64,000 bases of DNA, from positions 1 to 64,000 of the forward strand of contig CAWFTJ010000007.1 in the NCBI GenBank assembly GCA_963818685.1, read 5' to 3'. The position numbers were made by a program, and so were the translations under genes. This stretch comes from CAJCJE01 sp963818685 (GTDB lineage: Bacteria; Actinomycetota; Actinomycetes; Mycobacteriales; Pseudonocardiaceae). Numbering within the stretch: the first letter of the stretch is position 1; each line of letters starts with the position of its first letter. Positions 16,729-26,324 of the stretch are shown here, in pieces. Under the pieces are notes generated by a model. The model was not told the origin of the DNA. It ran no database searches and saw only the letters and a list, made by a program, of their open reading frames with translations.

Positions 16729-18605
16729 CCCGAGTTTCCAGCCTTTCTTGATCGTCTTTGTTGTTTGTGCTGGTAGTGCGGGGTTGGGGACGGTGAGCGC
16801 GTATTACCCAACTGCCGTCAACCGACCGCGGTCAGCGCGTTGGCGCGTAGCGGTCGATTCCGAACAGGTCGTGCAGGGCCTGCTGGGTGGGGGTCATGTC
16901 GGTGAGGATGCGCTGGGCGCGGGGGCGACCTTTGCCACCATCGTGGTAGAGCAGCACGGTTTCACCGATACCGGCCAGCTCATCCAGCAGCGCCCGCACC
17001 GATAGGTGCAGGCCGGCGTGTTCGGCCTCGCGGCGCATCAGGTGCGCGATGGCCAGGGCGAGCACGCAGTAGAAGACATGGACGCGGATCTTGTGGTCGG
17101 TCCAGTGGTGCATCGGGGAGAACGACACGACGTGGGGGTCTTTCATCTGCCGGAAACCGGCCTCGACCTCGGATTGTGAGCGGTAGGCGGCTACCACGTC
17201 GGCGGTGGGCCAGATGTCGCGGTTGGTGAACAGGATCCGCTTGCCGAAGATCCGGTTTTCCAAGCGAGTCCGGGCTTTCTGGTCGGTGCGCCAGGACAAG
17301 CGGAACTCGGCCGGGCGCTCGCCGGTGAGGGTGGCGGTGATGACCTCACCCACCCAGCGGGGCCGCAGGATCGTGATGATCTCGGCTTCGACGGCGGCGC
17401 GGTCGCGGCGGGTTTTGCCGCGAGCCAGCTTCGCTTGCAGGTCGGCCAGGTGACGGCGGGCCTTGGCCAGGGTCTGGTCGAATCCCCGCGATTGCTGGGC
17501 GTGCAAGGCGGGCGAATGGGTCAGCACCGCGCGCCGTGTCACACCCAGCGCCGTGACTTCGGTGTCGACGCAGGTCAGGCCGGGGTAGCGTACGGTGTCG
17601 ACTGCGGTGTAACGATTCTTGCCGATCGCCAGCAGGTCGGGATGATCACTGGGTGGCAGCGAGCCGACGAATCCGATCCCGGCGTCCTCGATGAGGTCGT
17701 GGTTGTCGTGGCTGTTCTGTCCGGCGTCGTAGACCATGGTCAACGATTCCACCCGCTCGGTCAGGTCCCGGTAGCGGTCCAGCAGTTGGTCGACCACCCC
17801 GCTGAACTGGGTGACATCCGGACGGTCGCCGGGATAGGCGTGCGAGATCAGCGGGATACCACCATCTCGGGTGACGATCAGGGCCAGCCCGACCAGACGC
17901 AGATCCACGCGTTTCTGCTTGGCCTTGCCTCGTTGCGCTATCGGTGCCCGCTGGTTGCCGGTGTCAATGAACGTGGCGAAGTTCGTCATGTCCAGCACCA
18001 GACCCGACAGATCCAGCCCGAACTCGGCCACCATGCGCCGCCCCAGTTCGGTCTCGATCGCGCGCAGGTCGGTGTCGGACAACCGGTCCATCGCGTCCCA
18101 GAACCGACGGTGATCCAGCGCGGTGTCGGCCAGCTTGACCCAGCGCGGTCCCGCGGTGGTGGCCCACCACTCGGCGAAGGCCAGCTTGGAGCACGGCTCC
18201 ACGATCCGGTTCGCGCAGGCCAACGCGATATAGGTACCTACCGAGGCGGCGGCATTGGCATAACGCGGCGCTATCTCGTCGACCACGTCACGCACCCCCA
18301 GCCGCTCCAGCATCGCCCACACCGCGGCCAGGTCCCCGAACTTCTTGTGCTGGCTGCGCACCGGTTCACCAGCCGAGGCCCCGGTCAGCTTCGCGACCAC
18401 TTCCTCGGCGCTGCCCAGGTACTCCTGCGACACGATCCGTGGCTTGCCGTCGACCCGGGCGGACTCCACCAGGTAGTAGTAGGTGTGCTTCCCCCGGCGC
18501 TTTCCCACGATCGACGGCATATATGGGTAATACTCTTGTTGGGGTTGAAAGCCAAGCACCACAAACCAAGACACGCCGGTCAATCACGAAGGCTGGAAAC
18601 TCCGG
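16729..18605 (-). mobile_element. IS1634-type insertion sequence, target duplication CTAG
   Basis: Imperfect inverted repeats CC(C/G)GAGTTTCCAGCCTT bound 16729-18605 (1877 bp). CTAG lies directly outside both ends (16725-16728 and 18606-18609), giving a clear 4-bp target duplication. The right CTAG supplies the TAG stop codon of the neighbouring zinc-ribbon gene. Confidence 0.85.
16832..18520 (-). CDS. IS1634-family transposase
   Basis: 562 residues from ATG 18520 (MPSIVGKRRGKHTYYYLVES), the usual N-terminus of the family; an in-frame ATG at 18583 would add 21 residues. The core has LVLDMTNFATFID (first Asp region), TMVYDAGQNSHDNHDLI (second Asp) and a C-terminal YRSQSEVEAGFRQMKDP with the catalytic Glu and the YREKxxIExxFRxxK-like signature. 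It appears intact and lies wholly within terminal repeats, so the element may be mobile. Confidence 0.9.
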   Translation of the reverse strand: MPSIVGKRRGKHTYYYLVESARVDGKPRIVSQEYLGSAEEVVAKLTGASAGEPVRSQHKKFGDLAAVWAMLERLGVRDVVDEIAPRYANAAASVGTYIALACANRIVEPCSKLAFAEWWATTAGPRWVKLADTALDHRRFWDAMDRLSDTDLRAIETELGRRMVAEFGLDLSGLVLDMTNFATFIDTGNQRAPIAQRGKAKQKRVDLRLVGLALIVTRDGGIPLISHAYPGDRPDVTQFSGVVDQLLDRYRDLTERVESLTMVYDAGQNSHDNHDLIEDAGIGFVGSLPPSDHPDLLAIGKNRYTAVDTVRYPGLTCVDTEVTALGVTRRAVLTHSPALHAQQSRGFDQTLAKARRHLADLQAKLARGKTRRDRAAVEAEIITILRPRWVGEVITATLTGERPAEFRLSWRTDQKARTRLENRIFGKRILFTNRDIWPTADVVAAYRSQSEVEAGFRQMKDPHVVSFSPMHHWTDHKIRVHVFYCVLALAIAHLMRREAEHAGLHLSVRALLDELAGIGETVLLYHDGGKGRPRAQRILTDMTPTQQALHDLFGIDRYAPTR

Positions 18606-19572
18606 CTAGGAGCGCTGGAAGAACTCGACCTCGCCCAGGGCGGCGACCTTGCCGGGTTGGCTGCCGGCGACGGCGCGGATGGTCAGTCTGATCCGCACGA
18701 CGTCGCTGACACCGGCCTGGACGGTCTGGGCGCCTGGCTGGTCGAGCAGTGCGCAGGACAGGTTCGTGGTGGTGCCGTCGGAGGCGGTGGCGACGATGTC
18801 GAACTGGGTGGGCCGGGCCTGCTTGCCGAACTCGGTGGGGTCGGTGGACGAACCGGTGGTGATGTCCAGCGACAGCAGGCGGAACGGGTGGTCGAAGGTG
18901 AACTCGATCCACGACCCGACACCGGGCGAGCCCCAGTAGCGGTTGGTGATTCCGTCGGCCGCGGCGGTCGCGGGGTGGCCGGGGGCCGAGGCGCTGGCGG
19001 TCTCGGCGACGGGGTGCACGGGCGCGGCATGGGAGGTCTTGTCGAGGATGTCCTGGAAGACCCAGACGCCGACGGGGCGCAGGGCGAAGCCGGCGATCAC
19101 GAGCAGAACGACAAGTGCCAGTATCACCAGGGTGCGGGTGAGCCGGCCGGACGCGCTGTGCGGCCGCCGGGGCCTGCGTTGGCGTTGGGACTGGGCGGGT
19201 TCTTCGTGTCCTGTCAGCGGATGCGCGCACCGACGGCAGTACCGGCGGCCGGGCGGGTTCGCGGTGCCGCAGTTGGGGCACGGCGGCCCGTCGACCTTCG
19301 TCTCGGCGACGGCGGTCTCGCGGGTGGGCCGAGGCGCGATGGGCGTGGCGGGCTGCAGGCTGTGGCTGCACCGGCTGTGGCTGATCCGGTTGTGGCTGAT
19401 CCGGTTGTGGCTGGTCGGTTTGTGGCTGATCAAGTTGTGGCTGGTCCGGTCGCGGATTGTCCACAGTAGACTGGGCGGCGGCGGGTTGGCCCCAGCCGAG
19501 GTAGGACCCGCAGTTCCCGCAGAAGTCGTCGGTTTCGGCGGTCAGTGTGCCGCACACGGGACATGGGCGCAT
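18606..19572 (-). pseudogene. Zinc-ribbon / membrane / carbohydrate-binding protein, frameshifted
   Basis: The start ATG 19572 (MRPCPVCGTLTAETDDFCGNC) gives a CxxC...CxxC zinc ribbon. A proline-glutamine repeat then leads into a region where one base is missing (about 19355), after which the frame continues with a second zinc ribbon (CPNCGTANPPGRRYCRRC), a transmembrane helix (LVILALVVLLVIAGFAL) and a discoidin-like beta-sandwich ending in VEFFQRS. This C-terminal domain resembles the NADase-type glycan-binding domain of injection-system loci. The stop codon is inside the IS target duplication. The 15-bp repeats suggest slippage; a sequencing error is possible. Confidence 0.65.
19366..19453 (-). 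repeat. 15-bp tandem repeats encoding Pro-Gln-Pro-Asp-Gln
   Basis: About six imperfect copies of a 15-bp unit (GTGGCTGATCCGGTT on the plus strand) encode PQPDQ repeats between the two zinc ribbons. The frameshift that separates N- and C-terminal halves lies at their edge. Confidence 0.75.
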
Positions 19573-19576
19573 GTCC

Positions 19577-19927
19577 TCACTCCCCGTCGTCACTGTTCAC
19601 GTGCGGGGGCACGTGAGCTTCTTGGCGTGGCAGCACCCGAACGGAGCTGCGCAGATGGACCGGACAGGCGGCGGCGACCAGGGCGGTCACCCGCTGTTCG
19701 TCGACGGGATCGGGACCGGCCGGCCACACCTCGACCACGACCTCCCGCGTCGGCTGACCGGGCAACGTACCGCCGGGCGTGGTCGACCAGGCCACGCCGC
19801 CGCTGTCGGACACCCGAGCGTGCACGCCCGCGGACCGCAGCAGCTGCTCGACGAGCCCGCGCGCGGTACCGCGCCAACGGTGCTCTGCGATGGCACCGGA
19901 CACCGCGAGCCGGCGTGCCGTCACCAT
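19577..19927 (-). pseudogene. Phage-tail protein I-like fragment (contractile-system remnant)
   Basis: 116 residues. ARRLAVSGAIAEHRWRGTARGL, then VWPAGPDPVDEQRVTALVAAACPVH, resembles the second half of P2 tail protein I/Afp12-type baseplate proteins (the xLYxWRGTxxGL motif and the closing LVxxxKPAH block). The N-terminal half expected upstream is absent and no other tail genes are present, so I read this as the stump of a contractile injection or tail-like locus. Its stop is 5 bp from the start of the zinc-ribbon gene, an operon-like spacing. Confidence 0.5.
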
Positions 19928-20121
19928 GATTAGTCTCAAACTCTTCGCATTTCCTCGGCTGGCGTGATCCAGACGGCTGCGGCGACCGGGCAGCGTGGGT
20001 CGGTCCAGCCGCCTGCCCGAAAACGTCCTCATCGCGGCATAGACATTTGCAGGCATCCTGCCATTCGGTCTGCTACCAGCAGGTGGTACCTGACACGGCG
20101 AACAGTGCGTGGGCAGCACAT

Positions 20122-21102
20122 TCAGCGCCTGTCCGGCAGCAGGAAGACGCGGCGTTCCTGGGCGGTGAGTTCTCGGAAGACTCTGTTGCGGGCGCGGCTG
20201 AGCAGGCCGTCGATGTCGCGATCGGCCAGCGTCCACAGGCGTACGGTCCGGTCGTGGGAGGCAGTCGCCAGGCGGGCGCCGGCCGGGTGCCAGGCGAGGC
20301 CATTCACCCAGTCGGCGTGGACCCGGACGGTGCGGTCCCAGGACACGGAGGCGATCCGGGTCCCGTCGGGCGACCAGGCCAGGTTCTGGACCCGGTCCTC
20401 GTGGCCGGACAGGACGGCGAGTTCGGTGCCGTGGAAAGGGTTCCACAGCCGGATCGTGCGGTCGCGGGACCCGGTGGCAAGGCGTTGACCGTCAGGGGAC
20501 CAGTCAACCTTCCAGACGTAGTCTTGATGACCGCGCAGAGTGGCGACGGGGGCACCGTCGGCGGTGTCCCAGACGATGGCGGTGCGGTCGGTGCTGGACG
20601 TGGCGAGGTAGCGGCTCTGCGGTGACCATGCCGTGCCGGCGACCCAGTCCTGGTGGCCTCGCAGAAGGTGGACGGTCGCGCCGGTGACGGCGTCCCAGAT
20701 ACGGGCCGTCCCGTCGCGGGAGCCGGTGGCGATGTGGGTGCTGTCAGGAGACCACGTGACGTGGAAGATCTCCTCGGTGTGCCCGGCCAGCCGGAGGCCG
20801 TCGCCGCCGTCGGTTCGCAGCACTACGGCGGACCCGTCGCGCAGCGCGATGACGATGCGGGCGCCGTCCGGGGACCAGGCCACGTCGGTCACCCCGTCAA
20901 CGGGCCAGCCGCCGGTCGTGCGGCCCGTGGCGACGTCCTGGATGCGCACGGGACCGTCCTCGGTAGCGGCCGCGATACGGGTCCCGTCAGGAGACCACGC
21001 AACTTGCAGGACGGCAGCCTCGTGGCCGGTAAGAACGTTGACGGGTTCGGAGACGTCCCAGACCGCCGCCGTGCGGTCGCGAGAGGCGGTTGCCACGTGG
21101 TG
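20122..21102 (-). pseudogene. WD40-repeat protein, 5' end lost
   Basis: About six WD40 repeats (for example ATGSRDGTARIWD, ATSSTDRTAIVWD, ATGSRDRTIRLWN) end in a helical tail (LLSRARNRVFRELTAQERRVFLLPDRR). One repeat is internally shortened (DRTVRVHADWVNGLAW lacks about 30 residues). The first repeat starts in the middle (HVATASRDRTAAVWD) because the upstream DNA switches abruptly to an NB-ARC-type gene on the opposite strand at about 21100. The original protein was probably an NB-ARC- or kinase-linked WD40 sensor. A GTG at 21162 could start a chimeric product. Confidence 0.75.
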
Positions 21103-22527
21103 GCCTGTTGCGCGGGACTGCCGCTGGCCCTGGGCATCGTGGCCGCGCGCGCCACCCGCCAACCTCGTTTTCCGCTGATGGTCCTGGCCGGCGAACTCCG
21201 CGACCGGTCACGTTTGCTGGACATCCTGGACCCCGGCGACCCGGACAGCGCCCTGCGCGCCGTGTTGTCCTGGTCCGCCGATGCCCTGTCCGACCCGGCC
21301 AGGGCATCGTTCGGGTTACTCGGACTCGTGCCGGGGCCCGACATCAGCCTGGCCGGCGCCGCCGCTCTGTTCGGTCAACCGATGCCGACCGCCCAGACCG
21401 TGCTGCGCGAGTTGGACGACCAGTCCCTGGTGCGGCAGCACGCCCCGGATCGGTATCGCATGCACGACCTGGTCCGGCTCTACGCGGCCGAATACGCCAC
21501 GCACCACCACGCCGAGGCCGGGCGGGACACGGCGCTGCGCCGGCTTGTCGACCACTACGTGCGCACCGCGCATGAGTGGGCGCAATCGCTGCCCTTGCCG
21601 CTGCCCGGACAGGAACCGGGCCCGGTTGTCACGTCAGGCCAGTTGGACTCCCCTGCCGACGAGATCGCGGCGCTGGACTGGTTCGCGGCCGAGCACGCCT
21701 GTCTGCTCGCGGCCCAGCGACTGGCGGCGGAGCGCGGCTGGCATGACCGAGTGTGGCAGTTGGCGAAGGCACTGGATCCATTCCATCTGCGCCAGGGGCA
21801 TCCCGACAGCCAGCTCACTGCGGCCAGGGCCGGGCTGGCCGCCGCCGAGTGCCTGGGCGACCCAGCCACGCTGGCCTCGGCCCACGGAACGCTTGGGCAT
21901 GCCTGCACCCGCCTGGGACTTCGTCAGGAGGCGCTGACGCACCTGTCCCGCGCGTTGTCGCTGGCCGAGCAGTCCGGTGACCCGGTCGGCCAGGCATTCA
22001 CGCATTTCGCGCTGGCTTGGGAGTGGGGGCAGCGGGACGACGACCGGCAAGCGTTGCGACACGCTGCCGATGCGCTGCGCCTGTTCCGGACATTGGGCAG
22101 CACCACGATGCAGGGCTGGGCACTGACCACGATGGGCTGGCACCATGCGCGCGTCGGCGAACACGACCAGGCCAGGTCTGCGTCCGAGGCCGCCCTGGGA
22201 CTGCACTGCCGGAACCGGGACGGGGCAGGGGAGGCCGCTGCCCAGGACAGCCTGGGGCACGCCGCCCACCGTGCCGGCCAGCCGTTCCGCGCGGTGCACC
22301 ACTATCGCAGGGCGATCGTCCTGCGTCGGGCCAACGGCAATACCTATCTGGAGGCCGACACCTTGCTCCGGCTTGGCGAGGTGTACGCCGAACTCGATCG
22401 ACCCGGGCCGGCCACCAGGGCTTGGACCAGGGCCATCGACCTGTACCGGACGCAGCGGCGCGATATGGACGCCGATGCCCTACAGCGGCGATTGGACACG
22501 CTGGGCGACCCCGGTCAGAAACTGTAG
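21103..22527 (+). pseudogene. NB-ARC/TPR (AfsR-like) protein, N-terminus lost
   Basis: The surviving part starts with CCAGLPLALGIVAARA, the GLPLAL motif at the end of an NB-ARC ATPase. A winged-helix (RYRMHDLVRLYAAEYA, MHD-like) and at least five TPR-type repeats (ALTHLSRALSLAEQSGDPVG and others) follow to the end. Full-length relatives are STAND-type regulators with a P-loop ATPase upstream. Here the P-loop and DNA-binding parts are missing, replaced at about 21100 by the oppositely oriented WD40 gene. ATG 21178 could give a TPR-only protein. A terminator follows at 22654. Confidence 0.75.
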
Positions 22528-22653
22528 CAGTGCGTCCCGAAACCATGTTCAGCCAGATGCAGGAGCGGGGCGCCTGTCTGAATCCGCGCGGGTTGTGGGC
22601 GTCCAGCACCGGTATTCGATGGGCTATCGCGCCCGGGCCTTTCAGAGAGCGCG

Positions 22654-22689
22654 AGCGGCGTCCGGGAGCTACACGTCTCGGACGCCGCT
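22654..22689. terminator. Bidirectional terminator
   Basis: A 10-bp stem AGCGGCGTCC (22654-22663) / GGACGCCGCT (22680-22689), extended by GAG/CTC, is followed by TCTTTCC. It sits between the convergent NB-ARC/TPR gene and the GH62 gene. Confidence 0.7.
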
Positions 22690-22721
22690 TCTTTCCTCTG
22701 CCTGACAGAAATCGCAGCCTT

Positions 22722-24113
22722 TCAGTGTTGGAGCGTCAGCAGGCCGGGCCGCCATGGCAGTAGGTTGTAGGAGCCGCCGGCGGAGGGGTCCTTGCCCTGG
22801 TAGAGGAACTGTAGGTTGCAGGGGTCGATGGTCATGGTCTGGTCGGGGTTGTTGCGCACCAGGTCACCGTGGCTGATGTCGTTGGTCCAGGTGGCACCGC
22901 TGTTGACCTTGCCGGCGAAGGGGTTGCTCTCGCTGGCGGCCTGCGGGGTCCACGAACCGCTCAGGCTGCTGGCCGTGTACGAGCGGAAGTAGCGTCCGTT
23001 CGCGCCGATGGCCTCGACGATCATGAGGTACTGGTTCTGGCCCAGGACCTTGTAGACCTGGACCGCCTCGAACAGGTTGTACTGCGAGTCGCTCAGGACC
23101 GTGGTGTAGTTCGAGCCGAAGCTGCTCGGGAAGTTCCCGATCGGCATGCTCGCCCGGTAGATGTTGCCGTTGTCACCGGCGAAGAACAGGTACATGTTCG
23201 TGCCGTCACCGATCAGGGTCTCATCGATCGGGCCGGTGCCGGAGTTGGAGATGCTGCCGGTGAACAGCGGCTGTGCCGCGGACCAGCCGTTGGGGTTGGT
23301 TGGGTCGCTGGAGGTGCGGTAGCTGAAGGGCCAGGCACCCCACTCGGACGCCAGCACCCAGATGTTCTTCGGCGCGAAGTAGAACAGCGTGGGCGCCACC
23401 GCGGCCTGGTTCATCCCGGTCTGGGTGGCCGAGGCCATGTCGGACCAGTTGGTGAAGGGGGCGACACCCATTGAGCCGTACGACCCCGAACTGTTGACAT
23501 CCGACCCATAGACGATGTGCTTGCCGTTGTAGACGACGTTGGTGAAGTCCTTGAGCGAAACCCACCCGTTCTGCGGCTGCGCCAACGGACCTGTCGACGT
23601 CCAGTGGTACGTCGACGGAAGAGAGCAGTTGCCGCCTGGCCCGGTCGTGGGCGGCGGGGTCGTGGTGGGCGTCGGGGTACCGGTGTCGACGGCACCGGTG
23701 CATACGGTGCCGTCGAGGGTGAAGGTGGCGGGGACCGGGTTGCTGCCGTTCCAGGCGCCGTTGAACCCGAAGCTGGTGCTCGCGCCGGTGTCGATGGAGG
23801 CGTTGTACGAGGCGTTGGTGACCGTGACATCGCCGCCGGATTGGGTGTAGCTGCCGTTCCACAGCTGCTGAATGGTCTGCCCCGCGGCGAAGGTCCAGGA
23901 CAGGCTCCAGTTGTTGATCGGGCTGCCGAGGTTGGTGACGGCGACGTTCGCGCCGAAGCCGCCGCCCCATTGGCTGCTGATCGTGTACGAGACCTGGCAG
24001 CCGGTCGCCGCATGGGCGGAGGTCACACCGGTCAGGGTCAGTCCTGCGGCCGCGAGCGCGATCGCGGTGGCCGCGGCGAACCATGGTCGCCTCATCTGCT
24101 CGCTCAGTTTCAC
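22722..24113 (-). CDS. Secreted GH62 alpha-L-arabinofuranosidase with CBM2
   Basis: 463 residues from GTG 24113 (SD AGGAG eight bases upstream). The signal peptide ends near TSAHAATG. A CBM2 cellulose/xylan-binding module (about 37-135, WGGGFGANVAVTN, WNGSYTQSGGDVTV) and a threonine-proline linker precede the GH62 catalytic domain (about 165-463: YHWTSTGPLAQPQNGWVSLKDFT, APKNIWVLASEWG, GPIDETLIGD, NLFEAVQVYK). GH62 enzymes remove arabinose side chains from arabinoxylan. It lies 51 bp downstream of a secreted esterase gene, so the pair would debranch and deacetylate hemicellulose together. Confidence 0.92.
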   Translation of the reverse strand: MKLSEQMRRPWFAAATAIALAAAGLTLTGVTSAHAATGCQVSYTISSQWGGGFGANVAVTNLGSPINNWSLSWTFAAGQTIQQLWNGSYTQSGGDVTVTNASYNASIDTGASTSFGFNGAWNGSNPVPATFTLDGTVCTGAVDTGTPTPTTTPPPTTGPGGNCSLPSTYHWTSTGPLAQPQNGWVSLKDFTNVVYNGKHIVYGSDVNSSGSYGSMGVAPFTNWSDMASATQTGMNQAAVAPTLFYFAPKNIWVLASEWGAWPFSYRTSSDPTNPNGWSAAQPLFTGSISNSGTGPIDETLIGDGTNMYLFFAGDNGNIYRASMPIGNFPSSFGSNYTTVLSDSQYNLFEAVQVYKVLGQNQYLMIVEAIGANGRYFRSYTASSLSGSWTPQAASESNPFAGKVNSGATWTNDISHGDLVRNNPDQTMTIDPCNLQFLYQGKDPSAGGSYNLLPWRPGLLTLQH

Positions 24114-24164
24114 AAGTGCGCTCCTGGAATCATGAGGGCCGGACGGCACGCTCGGGTTAGTGGA

Positions 24165-25715
24165 TCAGCTGCATGCGTTGCCGTTGAGGTTGAAGGCGGC
24201 GGGGCTGGTGTCGTTGCTCGTCCAGGTGCCCTGGAAGCCGAATTGGACGTTGCCGCCGGGGGCGATGGCGGCGTTGTAGGGCAGGTTCGTCGCGGACGCC
24301 GCCGATCCCGTCTGAGTGACCGTGGCGTTCCAGGCGTTGGTGATCTTCTGATCGCCGGGGAAGCTCCATGCGAGCGTCCAGCCGTTGATCGCGGTGGTGC
24401 CGGTGTTGGTCACCGTCAGGTTCGCGGTGAACCCGCCGGCCCACTCGTTGTTCGCATACGACACCCGACACGCACCGCCGCCGGTATTGCCGTTGCTGAC
24501 CGTCCAGGTGAACGACGCGGACCCGGACGCGCCGGTCGCGTCCGTGGCGGTGACCGTCACGTTGAAGGATCCTGCCGTGCTCGGCGTGCCGGAGATCAGA
24601 CCCGAGGAGGAGATCGACAATCCGGCGGGCAGACCCGTGGCGCTGTAGGTCAGGCTTTGTCCTGCGGCGGAGTCGGCAGCGCGGATCTGCGGGCCGTTGA
24701 GGGGGGTACCCACGGTGCCGCTCTGATTGCCGGGGTTGGTCACGGTCACCGTGTTGCCGCCGGTGGAGCCGCTGCCATCCAGGCCCATGAAGTGGATGGC
24801 GTAGGTGGCCATTCCCGAACCCTTGATCGGTAGCTGGTGTCCGGCGCCGGCGATGCTGTACGCCTCGACCTGCGTCTTGCCGGAGCTGTCGTTGTAGCGT
24901 GTCCTTGTCCAGCCGGAGACCGGCGTGTCGGTGGCGGACGGGGTCTGACTCACCCCGAGCACGTTCGTCCACTGCTTGATCTCTTCGCCGAGGTTGTTGT
25001 AGTTCAGCGTGGTGTCGGCCGTGCCGTGCCACAGCTGCATTCGAGGCCGCGGCCCGGTGTAGCCGGGGTCGGCGGTGTTACGCACCAGGTCGCCCCACTG
25101 CTGCGGCGTCTTGGAGACCTGGCCTCCGGCGCAGGGGCCGTTCCAGCCGCGCACCGAGTTGGTGTAGAAGCAGTAATAGGGCACACCCATGAACGCCGCC
25201 CCGGCCTTGAACACGTCGGGGTAGTCCGCGGCCATGACGTTGGTCATCATCCCGCCCGAGGACTCGCCTGTGACGTATACGGCGTTCGGGTTGCCGCCGT
25301 AGTGCTGCTCGGTGTAAGTGATCATCGACATCAGGCCGACCGGGTCGCTGCCGCCGTTGCGCGTGAGCGCCTGGCTGGAGGAGACGTCCCAGCAGCTGCC
25401 GCTCGGATTCGTCGAGGGGTAGATGACGATGAACCCGTACTGGTCGGCCAGCGACCCGAAATCGGTGCTCGAATACAGGTAGGGCCCTGACCCTTGACAG
25501 CCGTGCAGGGCCAACAGGATCGGCGGGTTCGGTTTGGCGTTGTTCGGCACGTACAGATACATCTGTAGGCCGGTCGGGTTGTTGCCGAAGTTCGTGATCT
25601 GCGTCAGCGAAGCTGCGGCAGCCGGCAGGGCGGCCTGCATGGTCAAGCCCACGGCGGCGCTGACCGCGAGGACAGCGCCGAGCACATAGGTTTTCAGGGA
25701 CCGGGATCTGAACAT
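24165..25715 (-). CDS. Secreted CE1/PHB-depolymerase-type esterase with CBM2
   Basis: 516 residues from ATG 25715 (MFRSRSLKTYVL...), with a signal peptide to about AALPAAAAS. The alpha/beta-hydrolase domain (about 40-310) has LALHGCQGS (oxyanion region), GESSGGMM (nucleophile Ser), LWHGTADTT (Asp) and AGAGHQLP (His), typical of the PHB-depolymerase/acetyl-xylan-esterase family. A putative Ig-like domain (SGLISGTPSTAGSFNVTVTATD) and a C-terminal CBM2 follow. With the GH62 gene downstream it most likely acts on acetylated or feruloylated xylan. Confidence 0.9.
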   Translation of the reverse strand: MFRSRSLKTYVLGAVLAVSAAVGLTMQAALPAAAASLTQITNFGNNPTGLQMYLYVPNNAKPNPPILLALHGCQGSGPYLYSSTDFGSLADQYGFIVIYPSTNPSGSCWDVSSSQALTRNGGSDPVGLMSMITYTEQHYGGNPNAVYVTGESSGGMMTNVMAADYPDVFKAGAAFMGVPYYCFYTNSVRGWNGPCAGGQVSKTPQQWGDLVRNTADPGYTGPRPRMQLWHGTADTTLNYNNLGEEIKQWTNVLGVSQTPSATDTPVSGWTRTRYNDSSGKTQVEAYSIAGAGHQLPIKGSGMATYAIHFMGLDGSGSTGGNTVTVTNPGNQSGTVGTPLNGPQIRAADSAAGQSLTYSATGLPAGLSISSSGLISGTPSTAGSFNVTVTATDATGASGSASFTWTVSNGNTGGGACRVSYANNEWAGGFTANLTVTNTGTTAINGWTLAWSFPGDQKITNAWNATVTQTGSAASATNLPYNAAIAPGGNVQFGFQGTWTSNDTSPAAFNLNGNACS

Positions 25716-26135
25716 GGGACCTCTTCGTCCGAAACTCGCGGCTGTTAGCGTGAACACCGTGCTGGCGCCGAAGTCCGTCGTCGCCAACACATGAGGTGCT
25801 TGGATCGTTTCGCCGTTCGCCGATACCGGTCAAGGGCCTGCTGGTATCGGCATTCGGTGCGCTTCACGCCCATCCGTCCGGCCTGCCATTTGTCGTCCGA
25901 TCGTGTCGGCGGACCCGCCGGATGCGCTGAAAATTGCACACCGCCCGCCGTGGTCCCACGACTGTGGGCACAATCTGTGCGCCGGCTCGATTGGCGGCTG
26001 GGGCTTTGTCGGTGCTTCGGATCGGGGTGCACGTCGGCGTCGACGAGTTGGGCCGCGTAGGCGGCCCCACGGCGGAAGCGGGCAGGCCGCTGATGCCGGT
26101 GCCGCGAGTCGAGGGCTCGGTCGAGCAGGGCAGTG
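25716..26135. other. Non-coding stretch upstream of the esterase gene
   Basis: About 420 bp with no gene, RNA or strong inverted repeat that I can identify. It should contain the promoter of the esterase-arabinofuranosidase pair. Confidence 0.5.
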
Positions 26136-26324
26136 TCAAGATCTGTGGATGTGCGGCTGGTACTGGTTGCCGTGCTGGTGGATCCAGGTCTCGCGGGTGA
26201 CCGCGTACTCCACGTCGCCGTGCTCGGCTCCTTCGATTGGCTCGGGCCACTCCTCGAAGAAGGTGCGGGTCAAGGACAAGCCGACCTCCTCCATGACCCG
26301 CCTTGAGGCGATATTGACCTGTAC
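26136..26324 (-). pseudogene. GNAT acetyltransferase C-terminal fragment
   Basis: The minus-strand frame reads QVNIASRRVMEEVGLSLTR, then FFEEWPEPIEGAEHGDVEYAV, the typical end of RimJ/RimL-like GNAT acetyltransferases (N-ASRRVMEKxGL motif of the acetyl-CoA site). The coding sequence is cut at 26324 by the IS1182 element. Sequence beyond the element (28145 onward) does not obviously resume the GNAT domain, so it was already truncated or rearranged. Confidence 0.65.
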
